Assembly: GCF_003946485.1 (NCBI RefSeq)
Contig: NZ_RHOJ01000010.1
Coordinates: 1 to 64,000, forward strand
DNA: 64,000 nt
DNA from: Lacticaseibacillus jixianensis
GTDB taxonomy: Bacteria > Bacillota > Bacilli > Lactobacillales > Lactobacillaceae
Reading direction: 5' to 3'
This document shows, piece after piece, positions 36,166 to 44,156 of the stretch. Position numbers and translations under genes: made by a program. A model generated the notes under the pieces. The model did not search any database, was not told where the DNA came from, and saw nothing but the letters and a program-made list of their open reading frames with translations. Position 1 is the stretch's first letter. Every line of letters begins with the position of its first letter.

Positions 36166-36578
36166 GCTGCGTAGCACTGGCGCACTTAGCGGGATGGGTA
36201 GCCTAGCTCAGTGCATTGAAGCCGTTCTTTGGCTTCGAGGCGCTGGGCGTAGCTACCCACTCCCGCGTTGCCAGTGCGGAGCGCGACTACGAAGCCGCCC
36301 CGCTCTGCAGTCTAGTCGCGCTCCGGGTCTGCAACGGGGGAGCATCTAGCTACGCCTGCCGCCTCGGCGCCAAAGTGCGGTGCCAATGCGACAGGCTAGG
36401 CTAGCTGTCCCCCTAAGTGCGCAGACCCTCCGCAGCCTTGCCCCGCTTCGCAGCCTAGTCGCGCTCCGCGGGGCAGCGCCCGAGCGTCTAGCTACGCCCA
36501 AGGCCTCGCCGGCAAAAAGCGCCGGCAATGCCTTGGGCTAGGCTAGCCGTCGGGCTAAGTGCGCCCCGCTTCGCAGCC
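36166..36578. repeat. Structured intergenic repeats C1 (minus), C2 and C3 (plus)
   Basis: C1 (36174-36277, minus strand) is closed by GCACTGGC/GCCAGTGC. C2 (36325-36428, plus) is closed by GGGTCTGC/GCAGACCC with second stem GGGGGAG/CTGTCCCCC. C3 (36468-36569, plus) is closed by GCGGGGC/GCCCCGC with second stem CCCGAGCG/CGTCGGG. A loose tail CCCCGCTTCGCAGCC at 36441-36455 copies that of C3. C1 is in inverted orientation and begins at the dnaB stop. C3 ends seven bases before the ribosome binding site of the next gene. Confidence 0.88.
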
Positions 36579-36598
36579 TTTTGAAAGGAGGTCTCGTC

Positions 36599-37753
36599 TT
36601 GGATGCAATTTTAATGAGTCTCATGACTGCCCTTAACGAGCAGCTGCTGATCAACGTTTATCAGCGTGACACGGATGATTTCTACACCGGTTACGTCAAG
36701 TCGCTGGGCAAGCAGCGCGTGCTCCTGGCGACCTACAACGACGCCGGCATCGCCGACGGGGCCGTACTGATCGCCTTTTCTGCGATCGACCAAGTGGAGT
36801 TTGCCGGCGATGACCTGGTGGATATGTCGTTTCGCATGCGCGTGGCAGCCGAGGAGAACTTTGTCACCATGGCCGAGCCGACCCCGAAGCTTCATTTTGA
36901 TTCGCGCAGCAGCCTGATCCACCAGCTGGCGGTGCAGGCCCAGCGGTCCGGCGAGGTCATTCTGGTCATTTTGGCCGACGACGATGCCTACCTGGAAGGC
37001 CAGGTCACGGCGGTGGCAGCCGATCGCATGACGCTGTCGATTTTTAATAAGTTCAACTACACCGACGTGCGCTACATGCAGGCCGACTTCTCCGACGTGC
37101 TGGTCATCGAGTTCCAAGGCCTTGAGCTCCACCTGGAAAGTGCGTTGGTACAAAAGCGCGACGACCTGCGTCACGTGGCCACGCAAATCGTGCAAAATGA
37201 CGGCCAGCTCGGCCCCATCCTGACGGCCGCGCAGGCCAACAACACGCTGCTGGCGGCGATCCCCAAGGGCGGCGACGACCAGTTCTACGTCGGGACGGTC
37301 AAGGCCGTCAATGACACCGTGGCCGTCATGCGGCTCAAGGACATGGCCGGCCAGTTCGGGGGGTATGTGGCGGTGCGGCTGACCAGCCTGCAAAGCGTGA
37401 CGCTGGCGTCAGACTACCTGCAGACCGTGCAGGCGTACAGCGATTGGATGACCGCCAACCATTTGGAAAAACAGCCGGTGCTGAATGCGGACCGCGAATT
37501 CGACAGCTCGGCGGACCTGTTTCGCAGCTTGATCCAAGAGGCGGCCGCGTTTGAGCGGGTGGTGCGGGTGCGCACCAAGACGGACGATGAGCACCTCATG
37601 GGCGTGCCGACCGCGCCGGGGCCGGCGGGCTTTGAGATGAAGGTGCCCAGCGAGGACGAGCCGGTCGCCGTCACCTTTGACGACGTGCAGGAGATCGCGT
37701 TCGGGCACATCTACGCCTACCTGCAGGAAGCCCGCCTGCATTACGAACGGTAA
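36599..37753 (+). CDS. Unknown protein with four tandem beta-barrel-like repeats
   Basis: I do not recognise this 384-residue protein. It shows four related segments (about residues 12-70, 106-173, 215-271 and 308-369), each with the core D-x-Y/F-x-x-G-x-V-x-A-V followed by strands and ending V-x-x-V/I-x-F/L. The pattern suggests small SH3- or Sm-like barrels joined by helical linkers. No signal peptide or membrane segment is seen. TTG is the start, with AAAGGAGGT seven bases upstream. It lies between dnaB and purA, is soluble, and is followed by a terminator. Confidence 0.7.
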   Translation: MDAILMSLMTALNEQLLINVYQRDTDDFYTGYVKSLGKQRVLLATYNDAGIADGAVLIAFSAIDQVEFAGDDLVDMSFRMRVAAEENFVTMAEPTPKLHFDSRSSLIHQLAVQAQRSGEVILVILADDDAYLEGQVTAVAADRMTLSIFNKFNYTDVRYMQADFSDVLVIEFQGLELHLESALVQKRDDLRHVATQIVQNDGQLGPILTAAQANNTLLAAIPKGGDDQFYVGTVKAVNDTVAVMRLKDMAGQFGGYVAVRLTSLQSVTLASDYLQTVQAYSDWMTANHLEKQPVLNADREFDSSADLFRSLIQEAAAFERVVRVRTKTDDEHLMGVPTAPGPAGFEMKVPSEDEPVAVTFDDVQEIAFGHIYAYLQEARLHYER

Positions 37754-37778
37754 TTCGGCTATTTTTAAATAATGACTG

Positions 37779-37806
37779 ATCCGGACATAAATTGTTCGGA
37801 TTTTTT
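37779..37806 (+). terminator. Terminator of the four-repeat protein gene
   Basis: ATCCGGACA pairs with TGTTCGGAT (one G.T pair) and is followed by six T residues. Confidence 0.85.
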
Positions 37807-37848
37807 GTTTGAATTTTTAAAATATAAAAATAGCATTCGGCTTTTCGC

Positions 37849-37877
37849 TTGAAAGCCGCCGCCGTTGTTGTTATTAT
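37849..37877 (+). promoter_or_regulatory. purA promoter
   Basis: TTGAAA, a 17-base spacer and TATTAT form a good sigma-A-type promoter 53 bases before the purA start. No purine riboswitch fold was seen in the leader. Confidence 0.65.
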
Positions 37878-37929
37878 ACTGAGTGGCACTTAGTGGTTTT
37901 GACCAAGTGAAGATAAGGAGCGAGCAGTC

Positions 37930-39219
37930 ATGGGAACAGTTGTAGTTGTTGGCACGCAGTGGGGCGACGAGGGTAAAGGGAAGATCACCGACTTTCTCAG
38001 CCAGGGGGCAAAGATCATCGCCCGCTATCAAGGCGGAGACAACGCCGGGCACACGATCCACCAAGGCGGTCAGGTGTACAAGCTGCGGCTGATCCCCAGC
38101 GGTATCCTTTACCCACACCAGTTGTCGGTGATCGGCAACGGCGTGGTGGTCAACCCGAAGAGTTTGGTCGAAGAGCTGGCCCGGCTGCGCGCGCAAGGCG
38201 TGGCAGGCGAGAATCTGCGCGTCTCCGACCGGGCGCAGGTCATCCTGCCGTACCACATCGCGCTGGATAAGCTGCAGGAAGCGGCCAAGGGCGCCGACAA
38301 GATCGGCACCACTAATCGCGGTATCGGCCCGGCTTACATGGACAAGGCCGCTCGCGTGGGCATCCGCATTGCGGACCTGCTCGATCGCGAGACCTTCGCG
38401 GAAAAGCTGCGCGCTAACCTGAACGAGAAGAACCTGCTGTTCACCAAGATCTACGGCGCTGAGCCGATGAAGTTTGACGACATTTTCGAGGAATACTACG
38501 GCTACGGCCAGCAAATTAAGCAATACGTCACCGACACCTCGGTCGTGCTGAACGACGCCATCGACAACGGCGAAAACGTCTTGTTTGAAGGGGCGCAGGG
38601 CACCATGCTTGACGTCGACCAGGGCACGTACCCGTTCGTCACGTCCTCGAATCCGGCCGGCGGCGTCACCACCGGCTCCGGCGTCGGTGCGTCTAAGATC
38701 GATCGCGTGGTTGGCGTGGCCAAGGCCTACACCTCACGCGTCGGCGACGGCCCGTTCCCGAGCGAACTGTTTGATGACGACGGCAGCTTCATTCGCGAGG
38801 CGGGCCACGAGTACGGCACCGTCACCGGCCGGCCGCGCCGCATTGGCTGGTTCGACGCCGTCGTGGTCAACCACGCCCGCCGCGTTGCCGGCGTCACGGA
38901 CCTGGCGCTGAATTCGATCGACGTGCTGACGGGCCTGAAGACGGTGAAAATCTGCACCGCTTACGACCTGAACGGCGAGACCATCACGCGTTACCCGGCC
39001 TCTTTGAAGGAGCTGGCGGCCTGCAAGCCGGTCTACGAGGAGCTGCCAGGCTGGGATGAGGACATCACCGGCGCCAAGACGCTGGCAGACCTGCCGGTAA
39101 ACGCGCGGAATTACGTGCAGCGCATCGTTGAGCTGACGCACGCGGACCTGTTGACCTTCTCCGTCGGCCCAGACCGCGAGCAGACCAACGTGCTTGCTGA
39201 TATTTGGCAGAAGTTCTAA
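37930..39219 (+). CDS. purA: Adenylosuccinate synthetase
   Basis: The 429-residue enzyme joins IMP and aspartate using GTP in AMP synthesis. The family signature [17 protein letters not shown] is at the N-terminus, with GNAGHT-like [19 protein letters not shown] and the C-terminal VGPDRE. It has normal length, its own promoter and a terminator on each side. GGAG lies ten bases before the ATG. Confidence 0.98.
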   Translation: MGTVVVVGTQWGDEGKGKITDFLSQGAKIIARYQGGDNAGHTIHQGGQVYKLRLIPSGILYPHQLSVIGNGVVVNPKSLVEELARLRAQGVAGENLRVSDRAQVILPYHIALDKLQEAAKGADKIGTTNRGIGPAYMDKAARVGIRIADLLDRETFAEKLRANLNEKNLLFTKIYGAEPMKFDDIFEEYYGYGQQIKQYVTDTSVVLNDAIDNGENVLFEGAQGTMLDVDQGTYPFVTSSNPAGGVTTGSGVGASKIDRVVGVAKAYTSRVGDGPFPSELFDDDGSFIREAGHEYGTVTGRPRRIGWFDAVVVNHARRVAGVTDLALNSIDVLTGLKTVKICTAYDLNGETITRYPASLKELAACKPVYEELPGWDEDITGAKTLADLPVNARNYVQRIVELTHADLLTFSVGPDREQTNVLADIWQKF

Positions 39220-39237
39220 GCGCGTTCAGACAGTAAA

Positions 39238-39280
39238 ATGACCCCGGTTCACATCACTTCGTGAGCCGGGGTCATTTTTT
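39238..39280. terminator. Bidirectional terminator after purA
   Basis: AATGACCCCGG pairs with CCGGGGTCATT and is followed by a run of six or seven T on the plus strand. The minus strand also gives T-rich sequence for the converging small membrane protein gene. Confidence 0.88.
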
Positions 39281-39281
39281 G

Positions 39282-39572
39282 TTAGGCAAAGTGGGCGACT
39301 CCCCACAGGATCAGGATCGCCGCGCTGAAAACGAGCCGCACTGCCAGGTGCGACCAGTGAATGTGGCCAAAGCGTTGACGACCCTGCGCGATCGCCGCGG
39401 CCACCAGCAAGGCCACGCCGACCGGCACCAGCCACGCTTGCCACAGGCCCAGCAGCAGGACGAGCGCGGCGGCCATGGTGAGGCCGTTAAGCCAGGGCAG
39501 GTGCTGCCAGTCGCTGATCGCGGCCAGCAGGGTGAGTGCCGCGTAAATGACGATGAGAACGTTGAGAATCAT
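39282..39572 (-). CDS. Small four-helix membrane protein of unknown function
   Basis: The 96-residue protein consists of four hydrophobic segments separated by short turns (DWQHLPWLN after the first; RQRFGHIHWSH before the last). GGGGGA lies seven to eight bases before the ATG at 39572. It stands alone between terminators. No family was recognised. Confidence 0.6.
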   Translation of the reverse strand: MILNVLIVIYAALTLLAAISDWQHLPWLNGLTMAAALVLLLGLWQAWLVPVGVALLVAAAIAQGRQRFGHIHWSHLAVRLVFSAAILILWGVAHFA

Positions 39573-39715
39573 GGTAAGGTCCCCCTGAGACATGACGATA
39601 AGTTTGTCTCAGTTTATGCGTGATTGGGGGGGCATGTAAAGCGCTTTTTTGAGGGACAAGCATCATTTTAATGACAAAGATTGCCGTGAACCAGTTCCCG
39701 GTTGGGGGCGGCTGG

Positions 39716-41035
39716 TTACCAGGCCTTCTGGCTGCGGCGGTACAGGCCGTACCCCACGGCGCAGGTGAGCAGGTCGCTGACGGCCTGGGCCCAGACGATG
39801 CCGTCAAAGCCCAGCCACTGCGGCAGCAGCCACAGGACTACGGCGAAGATCACGCCCTGGCGCGCGATGGCCATGATCAGGGCGCCGAGCGGCTGGCCCA
39901 CCGACTGGAAGACAGTGGTGAACACGAGGATCGCCCCGATGAATGGGGTGGTGATGAGCAGGGCCCGCATCATGAGGCCACCCATGCGCACGATCGCCGG
40001 TTGGTTCATGAACAGCGCCACGATTTGCGGCGCCAGTACCATCAGGACTGCGGCGGCCACAACGGCGTAACCGATCTCGACTTTAAAATCAAACCGCAGG
40101 ATCGCGCCCAGCCGCTGGTGCGCCTTGGCGCCGAAGTTGTAGCCGATCAGCGGCTGGGCGCCGAAGGCAAAGCCGACCATGATCAGCATGACGATCATGT
40201 AGACTTTTTGCGCGATGCCCATGGCTGCCACGGCGTTGGCCCCGTGCACCGCGAGTCGCTGGTTCAGCAGCATGGTGCCCAGGCTCTGCATGAAGTTGGT
40301 GAGGCTGGCGGGGATCCCGATCGCGAGGATCGCGCCCAGCGCCTGCCTGCTGGCTTTTGCCACGTGCGGTGCGATGCTGAGGTACTGCGCCTTGGTCTGG
40401 GTGAACCACAGGAGCAGCCCGGTGTTCAGCGCGTAGCCGAGCACATTGGCCAGGCCAACGCCGCTTGCTCCCCAGTGGAGCCCGAACAGAAAAATTGGGT
40501 CGAGCACAATGGTCAGCGCGGTGCCGGCCAAGGTCGCGATCATCGACTGTTTGGCCAGGCCTTCGGTGCGAATGATGTTGCCGGGCACCAGCGACACGAT
40601 GATGAACACGGCGCCGCCTGCCAGCATGGTGTAAAACGCCCCGGCGTATTCGCGGGTGGCAGCCGTGGCGCCGAGAAGCGTGAGGATCGGCTGCTTGAAC
40701 CCCAGCAGCAGTGCCGTGATCACCAACGACAAGGCGATCGCAGCGTAGAGGCAGAAGCTCGAGAGGGCCCGCACCTGGGCCCGCTGGCCCTTGCCCAGCA
40801 GGCGCGACAGCAGCGCCGAGCCGCCCAGACCGAAGATGTCCCCGACGGCAAGCATGAACGAGAACAGCGGGGCCCCCAGGGTGACACCAGCCACCAGGTC
40901 CGCGTTCCCCGTTTGCGCAACAAAAAACGTGTCCGCCAGATTGTAGACCATGCTGGCGACCATTCCTAATACAACTGGTAACGCAAGGTGCATGTAAGCT
41001 TTGGGCACAGGCGCTTCGGCAAATAAGTGATCCAT
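39716..41035 (-). CDS. MATE-family multidrug/cation exporter
   Basis: The 439-residue membrane protein has twelve hydrophobic segments in two similar halves. The first half shows LALPVVLGMVASMVYNLADTFFV and GNADLVAGVTLGAP. The second shows GIPASLTNFMQSLGTMLLN and VGFAFGAQPLIGYNFGAK. These are MATE (NorM/DinF-like) landmarks for proton- or sodium-driven drug export. ATG at 41035 follows AGGAGG by five bases. It appears monocistronic. Confidence 0.92.
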   Translation of the reverse strand: MDHLFAEAPVPKAYMHLALPVVLGMVASMVYNLADTFFVAQTGNADLVAGVTLGAPLFSFMLAVGDIFGLGGSALLSRLLGKGQRAQVRALSSFCLYAAIALSLVITALLLGFKQPILTLLGATAATREYAGAFYTMLAGGAVFIIVSLVPGNIIRTEGLAKQSMIATLAGTALTIVLDPIFLFGLHWGASGVGLANVLGYALNTGLLLWFTQTKAQYLSIAPHVAKASRQALGAILAIGIPASLTNFMQSLGTMLLNQRLAVHGANAVAAMGIAQKVYMIVMLIMVGFAFGAQPLIGYNFGAKAHQRLGAILRFDFKVEIGYAVVAAAVLMVLAPQIVALFMNQPAIVRMGGLMMRALLITTPFIGAILVFTTVFQSVGQPLGALIMAIARQGVIFAVVLWLLPQWLGFDGIVWAQAVSDLLTCAVGYGLYRRSQKAW

Positions 41036-41161
41036 GATTTCCTCCTGAACGCGCGGTTTGGCCGCGACGAAATTCGTCAATACCGGTCGCTCGTCCAAGG
41101 ACTTGCCTGATCAACGCATCTTTTATCCTAGCATCATTTTTAACTAACCGCCAAGGCATAG

Positions 41162-41190
41162 AAAAAGCCTTCCCGGCAAATGGGGAAGGC
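41162..41190 (-). terminator. Terminator of the lipoprotein gene
   Basis: On the minus strand GCCTTCCCC pairs with GGGAAGGC and is followed by TTTTTC, 34 bases after the lipoprotein stop codon. Confidence 0.82.
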
Positions 41191-41223
41191 GTGGCCGCTT
41201 GGGCACCAGTCTGGTGAGTTGCT

Positions 41224-41646
41224 CTAGTTGTTATCTTTAAGCTTGTCCCAGGTGCTGTTGATCTCGTCGGTCTTCTTTTGTTCCTGCTTGTGGAGCTTGA
41301 TGGCACGGGCGTTCGCGTTGACCGTCAGCTTCTTGGTCACGCTCTTTTTGGCCTGCTTGTTTTCGTACTTCACGTTGACGACGTGCTTCTTGAACGCCTC
41401 GCCGACCATGAAGTCAACGTTGAACTTACCGCTCTTGGCCGGTTGCGTCACTGCCTTTTGGCCATCCACGTACAAAACGCCGTCGCCCTTGACGGTCCCC
41501 TTGACCGTGGCATTACCAGAGTCATCGCTGGTAACGGTGCTCTTGGTGAGGCTAAGGCTCAAGTCATTGCTCTTGCAGCCGCTCAGCCCGACGATCAGCA
41601 GCACCCCGGTCAACACAGCCAAAACTAAACGTAAACTCTTCTTCAT
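41224..41646 (-). CDS. Lipoprotein of unknown function
   Basis: The 140-residue protein has a lipoprotein signal with lipobox LSGC at about residues 21-24. It continues with a beta-rich domain (TVKGTVKGDGVLYVDGQKAV; KKHVVNVKYENKQAKKSVTKKL) that looks like a small Ig-like fold, and ends in a charged helix. AGGAG lies seven bases before the ATG. A TATAAT (41680-41685 on the complement) lies about 35 bases upstream. Confidence 0.7.
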   Translation of the reverse strand: MKKSLRLVLAVLTGVLLIVGLSGCKSNDLSLSLTKSTVTSDDSGNATVKGTVKGDGVLYVDGQKAVTQPAKSGKFNVDFMVGEAFKKHVVNVKYENKQAKKSVTKKLTVNANARAIKLHKQEQKKTDEINSTWDKLKDNN

Positions 41647-41679
41647 CACAATTCTCCTTTATCCAAAAGTCCGAGGAGA

Positions 41680-41685
41680 ATTATA
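41680..41685 (-). promoter_or_regulatory. -10 element of the lipoprotein gene
   Basis: A consensus TATAAT on the minus strand lies 33 bases before the start codon. The -35 region is weak. Confidence 0.45.
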
Positions 41686-41699
41686 GACTAATTGGCTGC

Positions 41700-41860
41700 G
41701 TGATACGTCGAATATGAAAGTCTTATAAGAGAGTATGAGGAAATATCCCGGGAATTCTCATAAAGTCGCGCGGTCCTCATGCAAATAATGGGCACTATTG
41801 TTGCCGTGGGGGGTGGCTGCGACTCACGCGATCATGCCGCAGCCGCTAAGTCATTAGGCT
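41700..41860. other. Spacer between lipoprotein promoter and repeat array
   Basis: No gene is seen. The last 45 bases contain GGCTGCGACTC and CGCAGCC, which look like worn tail sequence of the structured repeat family. Confidence 0.4.
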
Positions 41861-42229
41861 GTAATCGGGTTCCGGCTCGACAACGGGGGCGCATTTAGCT
41901 ACGCCGCCCGCTTCACCTGCTGCGCAGGCAAAGCGGACAGCTAGGCTAACTGTCCCCCTAAGACCGTCGAGCCTACACACCTTGTAATCGGGTTCCGGCT
42001 CGACAACGGGGGCGCATTTAGCTACGCCGCCCGCTTCACCTGCTGCGCAGGCAAAGCGGACAGCTAGGCTAACTGTCCCCCTAAGACCGTCGAGCCTACA
42101 CACCTTGTAATCGGGTTCCGGCTCGACAACGGGGGCGCATTTAGCTACGCCGCCCGCTTCACCTGCTGCGCAGGCAAAGCGGACAGCTAGGCTAACTGTC
42201 CCCCTAAGACTGTCGAGCCTACACACCTT
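41861..42229 (+). repeat. Perfect tandem triplication of a structured repeat (D1-D3, 3 x 123 bp)
   Basis: Three 123-bp copies stand head to tail and differ by one base in the third (ACCGTCGAGCC becomes ACTGTCGAGCC). The closed cores lie at 41874-41973, 41997-42096 and 42120-42219, with outer stem GGCTCGAC/GTCGAGCC. The centre reads TTAGCTACG facing AGCTAGGCTAAC, so the usual CTAGC/GCTAG pair has changed to TTAGC/GCTAA and stays paired. Because 123 is a multiple of three, a repetitive reading frame runs through on the minus strand, but it is not a gene. Confidence 0.92.
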
Positions 42230-42231
42230 GT

Positions 42232-42259
42232 AAAAAAAAGCCGCGATTCTCATCGCGAC
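42232..42259 (-). terminator. Terminator on the minus strand
   Basis: TCGCGA pairs around TGAGAA on the minus strand and eight T residues follow. It could end transcripts from ddl that read through the repeats and the Fst-like locus. Confidence 0.6.
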
Positions 42260-42449
42260 TTCTGTGATCCGGTGCGCCAGCCTTCTGAACGCTCTCGCGC
42301 CGACCGGGTTCCCGGATCGTGGTTTGGCACCGGAAGTAGTATCTCAAGTTTTAGCGGGCGTGTCAAATGGTTCTCATTCATTTATCCGGCAGTTAAGTCA
42401 GACTGCGTAATTGATCATAGGCAACTAGCCTCCGAGAGGGGGTGTTCCC

Positions 42450-42500
42450 ATGGAGAAGATTCTCGACCTATTCATTATGCCGCTGCTAGCTGCCATCTAA
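42450..42500 (+). CDS. Fst-like type I toxin, shortened
   Basis: The 16-residue frame MEKILDLFIMPLLAAI follows GAGGGGG by seven bases. It has the hydrophobic stretch with central Pro seen in the Fst/Lpt toxins, which are usually about 25-35 residues with a charged tail. Here it stops right after the hydrophobic part. A one-base shift would add LTHAHRPQMS before a stop, so a frameshift that inactivated the toxin is possible. The surrounding layout (direct repeats, convergent small RNA) fits a par locus. Confidence 0.5.
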   Translation: MEKILDLFIMPLLAAI

Positions 42501-42531
42501 CCCACGCGCATCGGCCGCAAATGTCATAGCG

Positions 42532-42597
42532 AAAAAATGCCACTCCCTTGCTGCAAAGGGGGTGGCATTCGTGCTCTCATGGATCAAGATTCTCGGT
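42532..42597 (-). ncRNA. Candidate RNA II antitoxin of the Fst-like locus
   Basis: A promoter on the minus strand (TTGTCA at 42627-42632, 17-base spacer, TAGAAT at 42604-42609 with TG before it) should start an RNA near 42597. It would end at a hairpin (42536-42569) followed by six T residues, giving about 65 bases, close to the size of RNA II of plasmid pAD1. It contains the direct repeat matching the toxin start. Confidence 0.55.
42536..42569. terminator. Terminator hairpin shared by the Fst-like toxin and RNA II
   Basis: AATGCCACTCCC pairs with GGGGGTGGCATT. Six T residues follow on the minus strand; none follow on the plus strand. Confidence 0.65.
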
Positions 42598-42603
42598 GTG
42601 CCT

Positions 42604-42632
42604 ATTCTATCATGGCCAGTGAATTCTGACAA
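42604..42632 (-). promoter_or_regulatory. Promoter of RNA II
   Basis: TTGTCA, 17 bases, then TAGAAT with an extended TG, all on the minus strand, make one of the best promoter matches in the window. Confidence 0.65.
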
Positions 42633-42650
42633 TAAATGTTGGAGAGCCAA

Positions 42651-42921
42651 GTGTGCCCGGCTCCGCAGCCTTTAGTTGCGCTCCGGTCGGCAACGGGTGA
42701 GCATCTAGCTACGCTGAGGGCCTCGGCGCTAAAGACCAGCGCCAATGCCCTCAGCTAGGCTAGCTGTCACCCCAAGAGCGCCGACCTCCGCAGCCTGTAG
42801 TTGCGCTTCGCCGGGCAACGCGGGAGTGGCTAGCTACGCCCAGCGCCTCGAAGCCGAAGTGCGGCTTCAATGCGCTGGGCTAGGCTACCCATCCCGCTAA
42901 GAGCGCCCGGCTCCGCAGCCT
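42651..42921 (+). repeat. Structured intergenic repeats E1 and E2 with tail fragment E0
   Basis: E1 (42685-42786) is closed by GGTCGGC/GCCGACC with second stem GGGTGAG/CTGTCACCC. E2 (42811-42910) is closed by CCGGGC/GCCCGG with second stem GCGGGAGTGG/CCCATCCCGC. E0 (42651-42670) is a loose tail identical to that of E2, so the two units are bracketed by the same 20-base sequence. E2 ends directly at the ddl stop codon. Confidence 0.88.
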
Positions 42922-43980
42922 TTAATTATTCATTCCGTCCTCGTAGATCTTGAGCTTGCCCTTGACGATGCTTTCGACCAGGTCTGGGTATGCGACGCCC
43001 TCTGCCTCCGCCTCTTGCGGGAGGAGGGAGAGCGGGGTCATGCCCGGCAGGTTATTGGCCTCGATGACCCAGACGCCAAAGTCGTTGGCGAAAAAGTCCA
43101 CGCGGCCGTAGTTCTGCATGCCCAAGACGTTCATGGTCTGGACGGCGACGCGCTTCATTTCGGCGTGCACCGCCGGGTCGAGGTCGTCAGGCGGGGTGAT
43201 GAAGTCAGTGTGGCCCGGCTGGAATTTGTGCTCGAAGTCGTACCAGCCGTCGTGCACCTTGATCTCAATGGCCGGGTAGGCGTGCCCGTTGACGACGCCG
43301 AGTGAGAACTCGCGGCCTTCAATGAAGTCTTCGACGATGGCCGAGTTATCAAAGCGGAAGACGTCTTCGAGCCCGCTTTCCAGCTCTTCATCGTTGTGCA
43401 CGATGTGGGTCCCGACCGAGGAGCCGCCGGACGTTGGCTTGAGCACGACTGGGTAGGCAAACGGTAGCTTGTGCCCCTTGGTGCCCTGGTCGCGGGTGAT
43501 CTCGACGAACGCCGCGGTCTTAATGTTGTGGTACAGCATGATCTCCTTGGAGTAGACCTTGTTCATGGTGATGCCGGAGGCGGTCGAACCGCTACCGGTG
43601 TACTTGATGTTGTTCAGGTCAAGGACGGCCTGGACCTTGCCGTTTTCACCGTCGCCGCCGTGGAGGCCGAGAAAGACGATGTCTGCTTGCTTGCAGATGT
43701 CAAGGACGTTGGGACCAAACAGCGCAGTGTCTTCGCCGGGACGCAGCGCATTGATATCCTCATCGGTCAAGACCGCATCCGAGATGTTCAGATCCTGGGA
43801 TGTGTTGGCGTCTTCAAACACCGATGAAGCCGGCTTGCCTTTCAGGTCGTAGCCGAGGAACAGGTCGATGAACGTCGCCTGGTGACCCTTGTCACGCAGC
43901 GCGTTGGTCAGTCGGTAGCCGCTGGAGAACGAGACGTTGCGCTCGGTGCTCCGGCCACCGGCCAATACGACAATTTTCAT
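42922..43980 (-). CDS. ddl: D-alanine--D-alanine ligase family, predicted D-Ala-D-Lac type
   Basis: The 352-residue ATP-grasp ligase shows [14 protein letters not shown] at the N-terminus, [25 protein letters not shown] and [10 protein letters not shown]. The active-site loop reads GWYDFEHKF. In E. coli DdlB the last residue is Tyr216, and Phe at this place favours D-lactate over D-alanine, as in vancomycin-resistant lactobacilli. The product would be the depsipeptide end of peptidoglycan precursors. GGGAGG precedes the ATG. It is divergent from a D-lactate-dehydrogenase-like gene. Confidence 0.88.
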   Translation of the reverse strand: MKIVVLAGGRSTERNVSFSSGYRLTNALRDKGHQATFIDLFLGYDLKGKPASSVFEDANTSQDLNISDAVLTDEDINALRPGEDTALFGPNVLDICKQADIVFLGLHGGDGENGKVQAVLDLNNIKYTGSGSTASGITMNKVYSKEIMLYHNIKTAAFVEITRDQGTKGHKLPFAYPVVLKPTSGGSSVGTHIVHNDEELESGLEDVFRFDNSAIVEDFIEGREFSLGVVNGHAYPAIEIKVHDGWYDFEHKFQPGHTDFITPPDDLDPAVHAEMKRVAVQTMNVLGMQNYGRVDFFANDFGVWVIEANNLPGMTPLSLLPQEAEAEGVAYPDLVESIVKGKLKIYEDGMNN

Positions 43981-44014
43981 AGGTATGAAACCTCCCGATA
44001 GTTTTAGAACCCTA

Positions 44015-44023
44015 AGTGTAGCA
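44015..44023 (-). promoter_or_regulatory. Extended -10 of ddl
   Basis: TGCTACACT on the minus strand lies 34 bases before the ddl start, an extended -10 like that of the phosphatase gene. Confidence 0.5.
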
Positions 44024-44048
44024 CAGGCGAATCACAGAATAACAGAAA

Positions 44049-44062
44049 AGTAACCGCTTTCA
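44049..44062. promoter_or_regulatory. cre site between ddl and the D-hydroxyacid dehydrogenase
   Basis: On the minus strand TGAAAGCGGTTACT matches the cre consensus at 13 of 14 positions. It is placed to affect both divergent genes, which would link this pair to carbon supply. Confidence 0.55.
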
Positions 44063-44156
44063 ACCAATTTTAACCTTTGATGCCGCTGCCGGCGATAGCC
44101 AAACCTAAGGCGTGCCCTGTATACTGAGGAAAACAAGTCAAAGGAGCAACCCTACA

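Larger units (their letters stand above)
42449..42597. repeat. Direct repeats of the Fst-like locus
   Basis: CATGGAGAAGATTCTCG (42449-42465) and CATGGATCAAGATTCTCG (42576-42593) flank the locus. In par-type loci such repeats give the antisense RNA a second region of complementarity to the toxin start. Confidence 0.55.

Noticed and set aside
41861-42229. CRISPR array
   Set aside because: The repeat copies are adjacent with no unique spacers, are 123 bp long and are internally palindromic. No cas gene is nearby.
41846-42253. A 135-residue frame with a 41-residue internal repeat on the minus strand
   Set aside because: It is produced by the 3 x 123-bp structured repeat, whose period is a multiple of three. 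It has no ribosome binding site and no likeness to proteins.
42922-43980. Acquired vancomycin-resistance operon
   Set aside because: There is no vanX, vanS or vanR and no mobile element; the Phe-type ligase is normal for intrinsically resistant lactobacilli.
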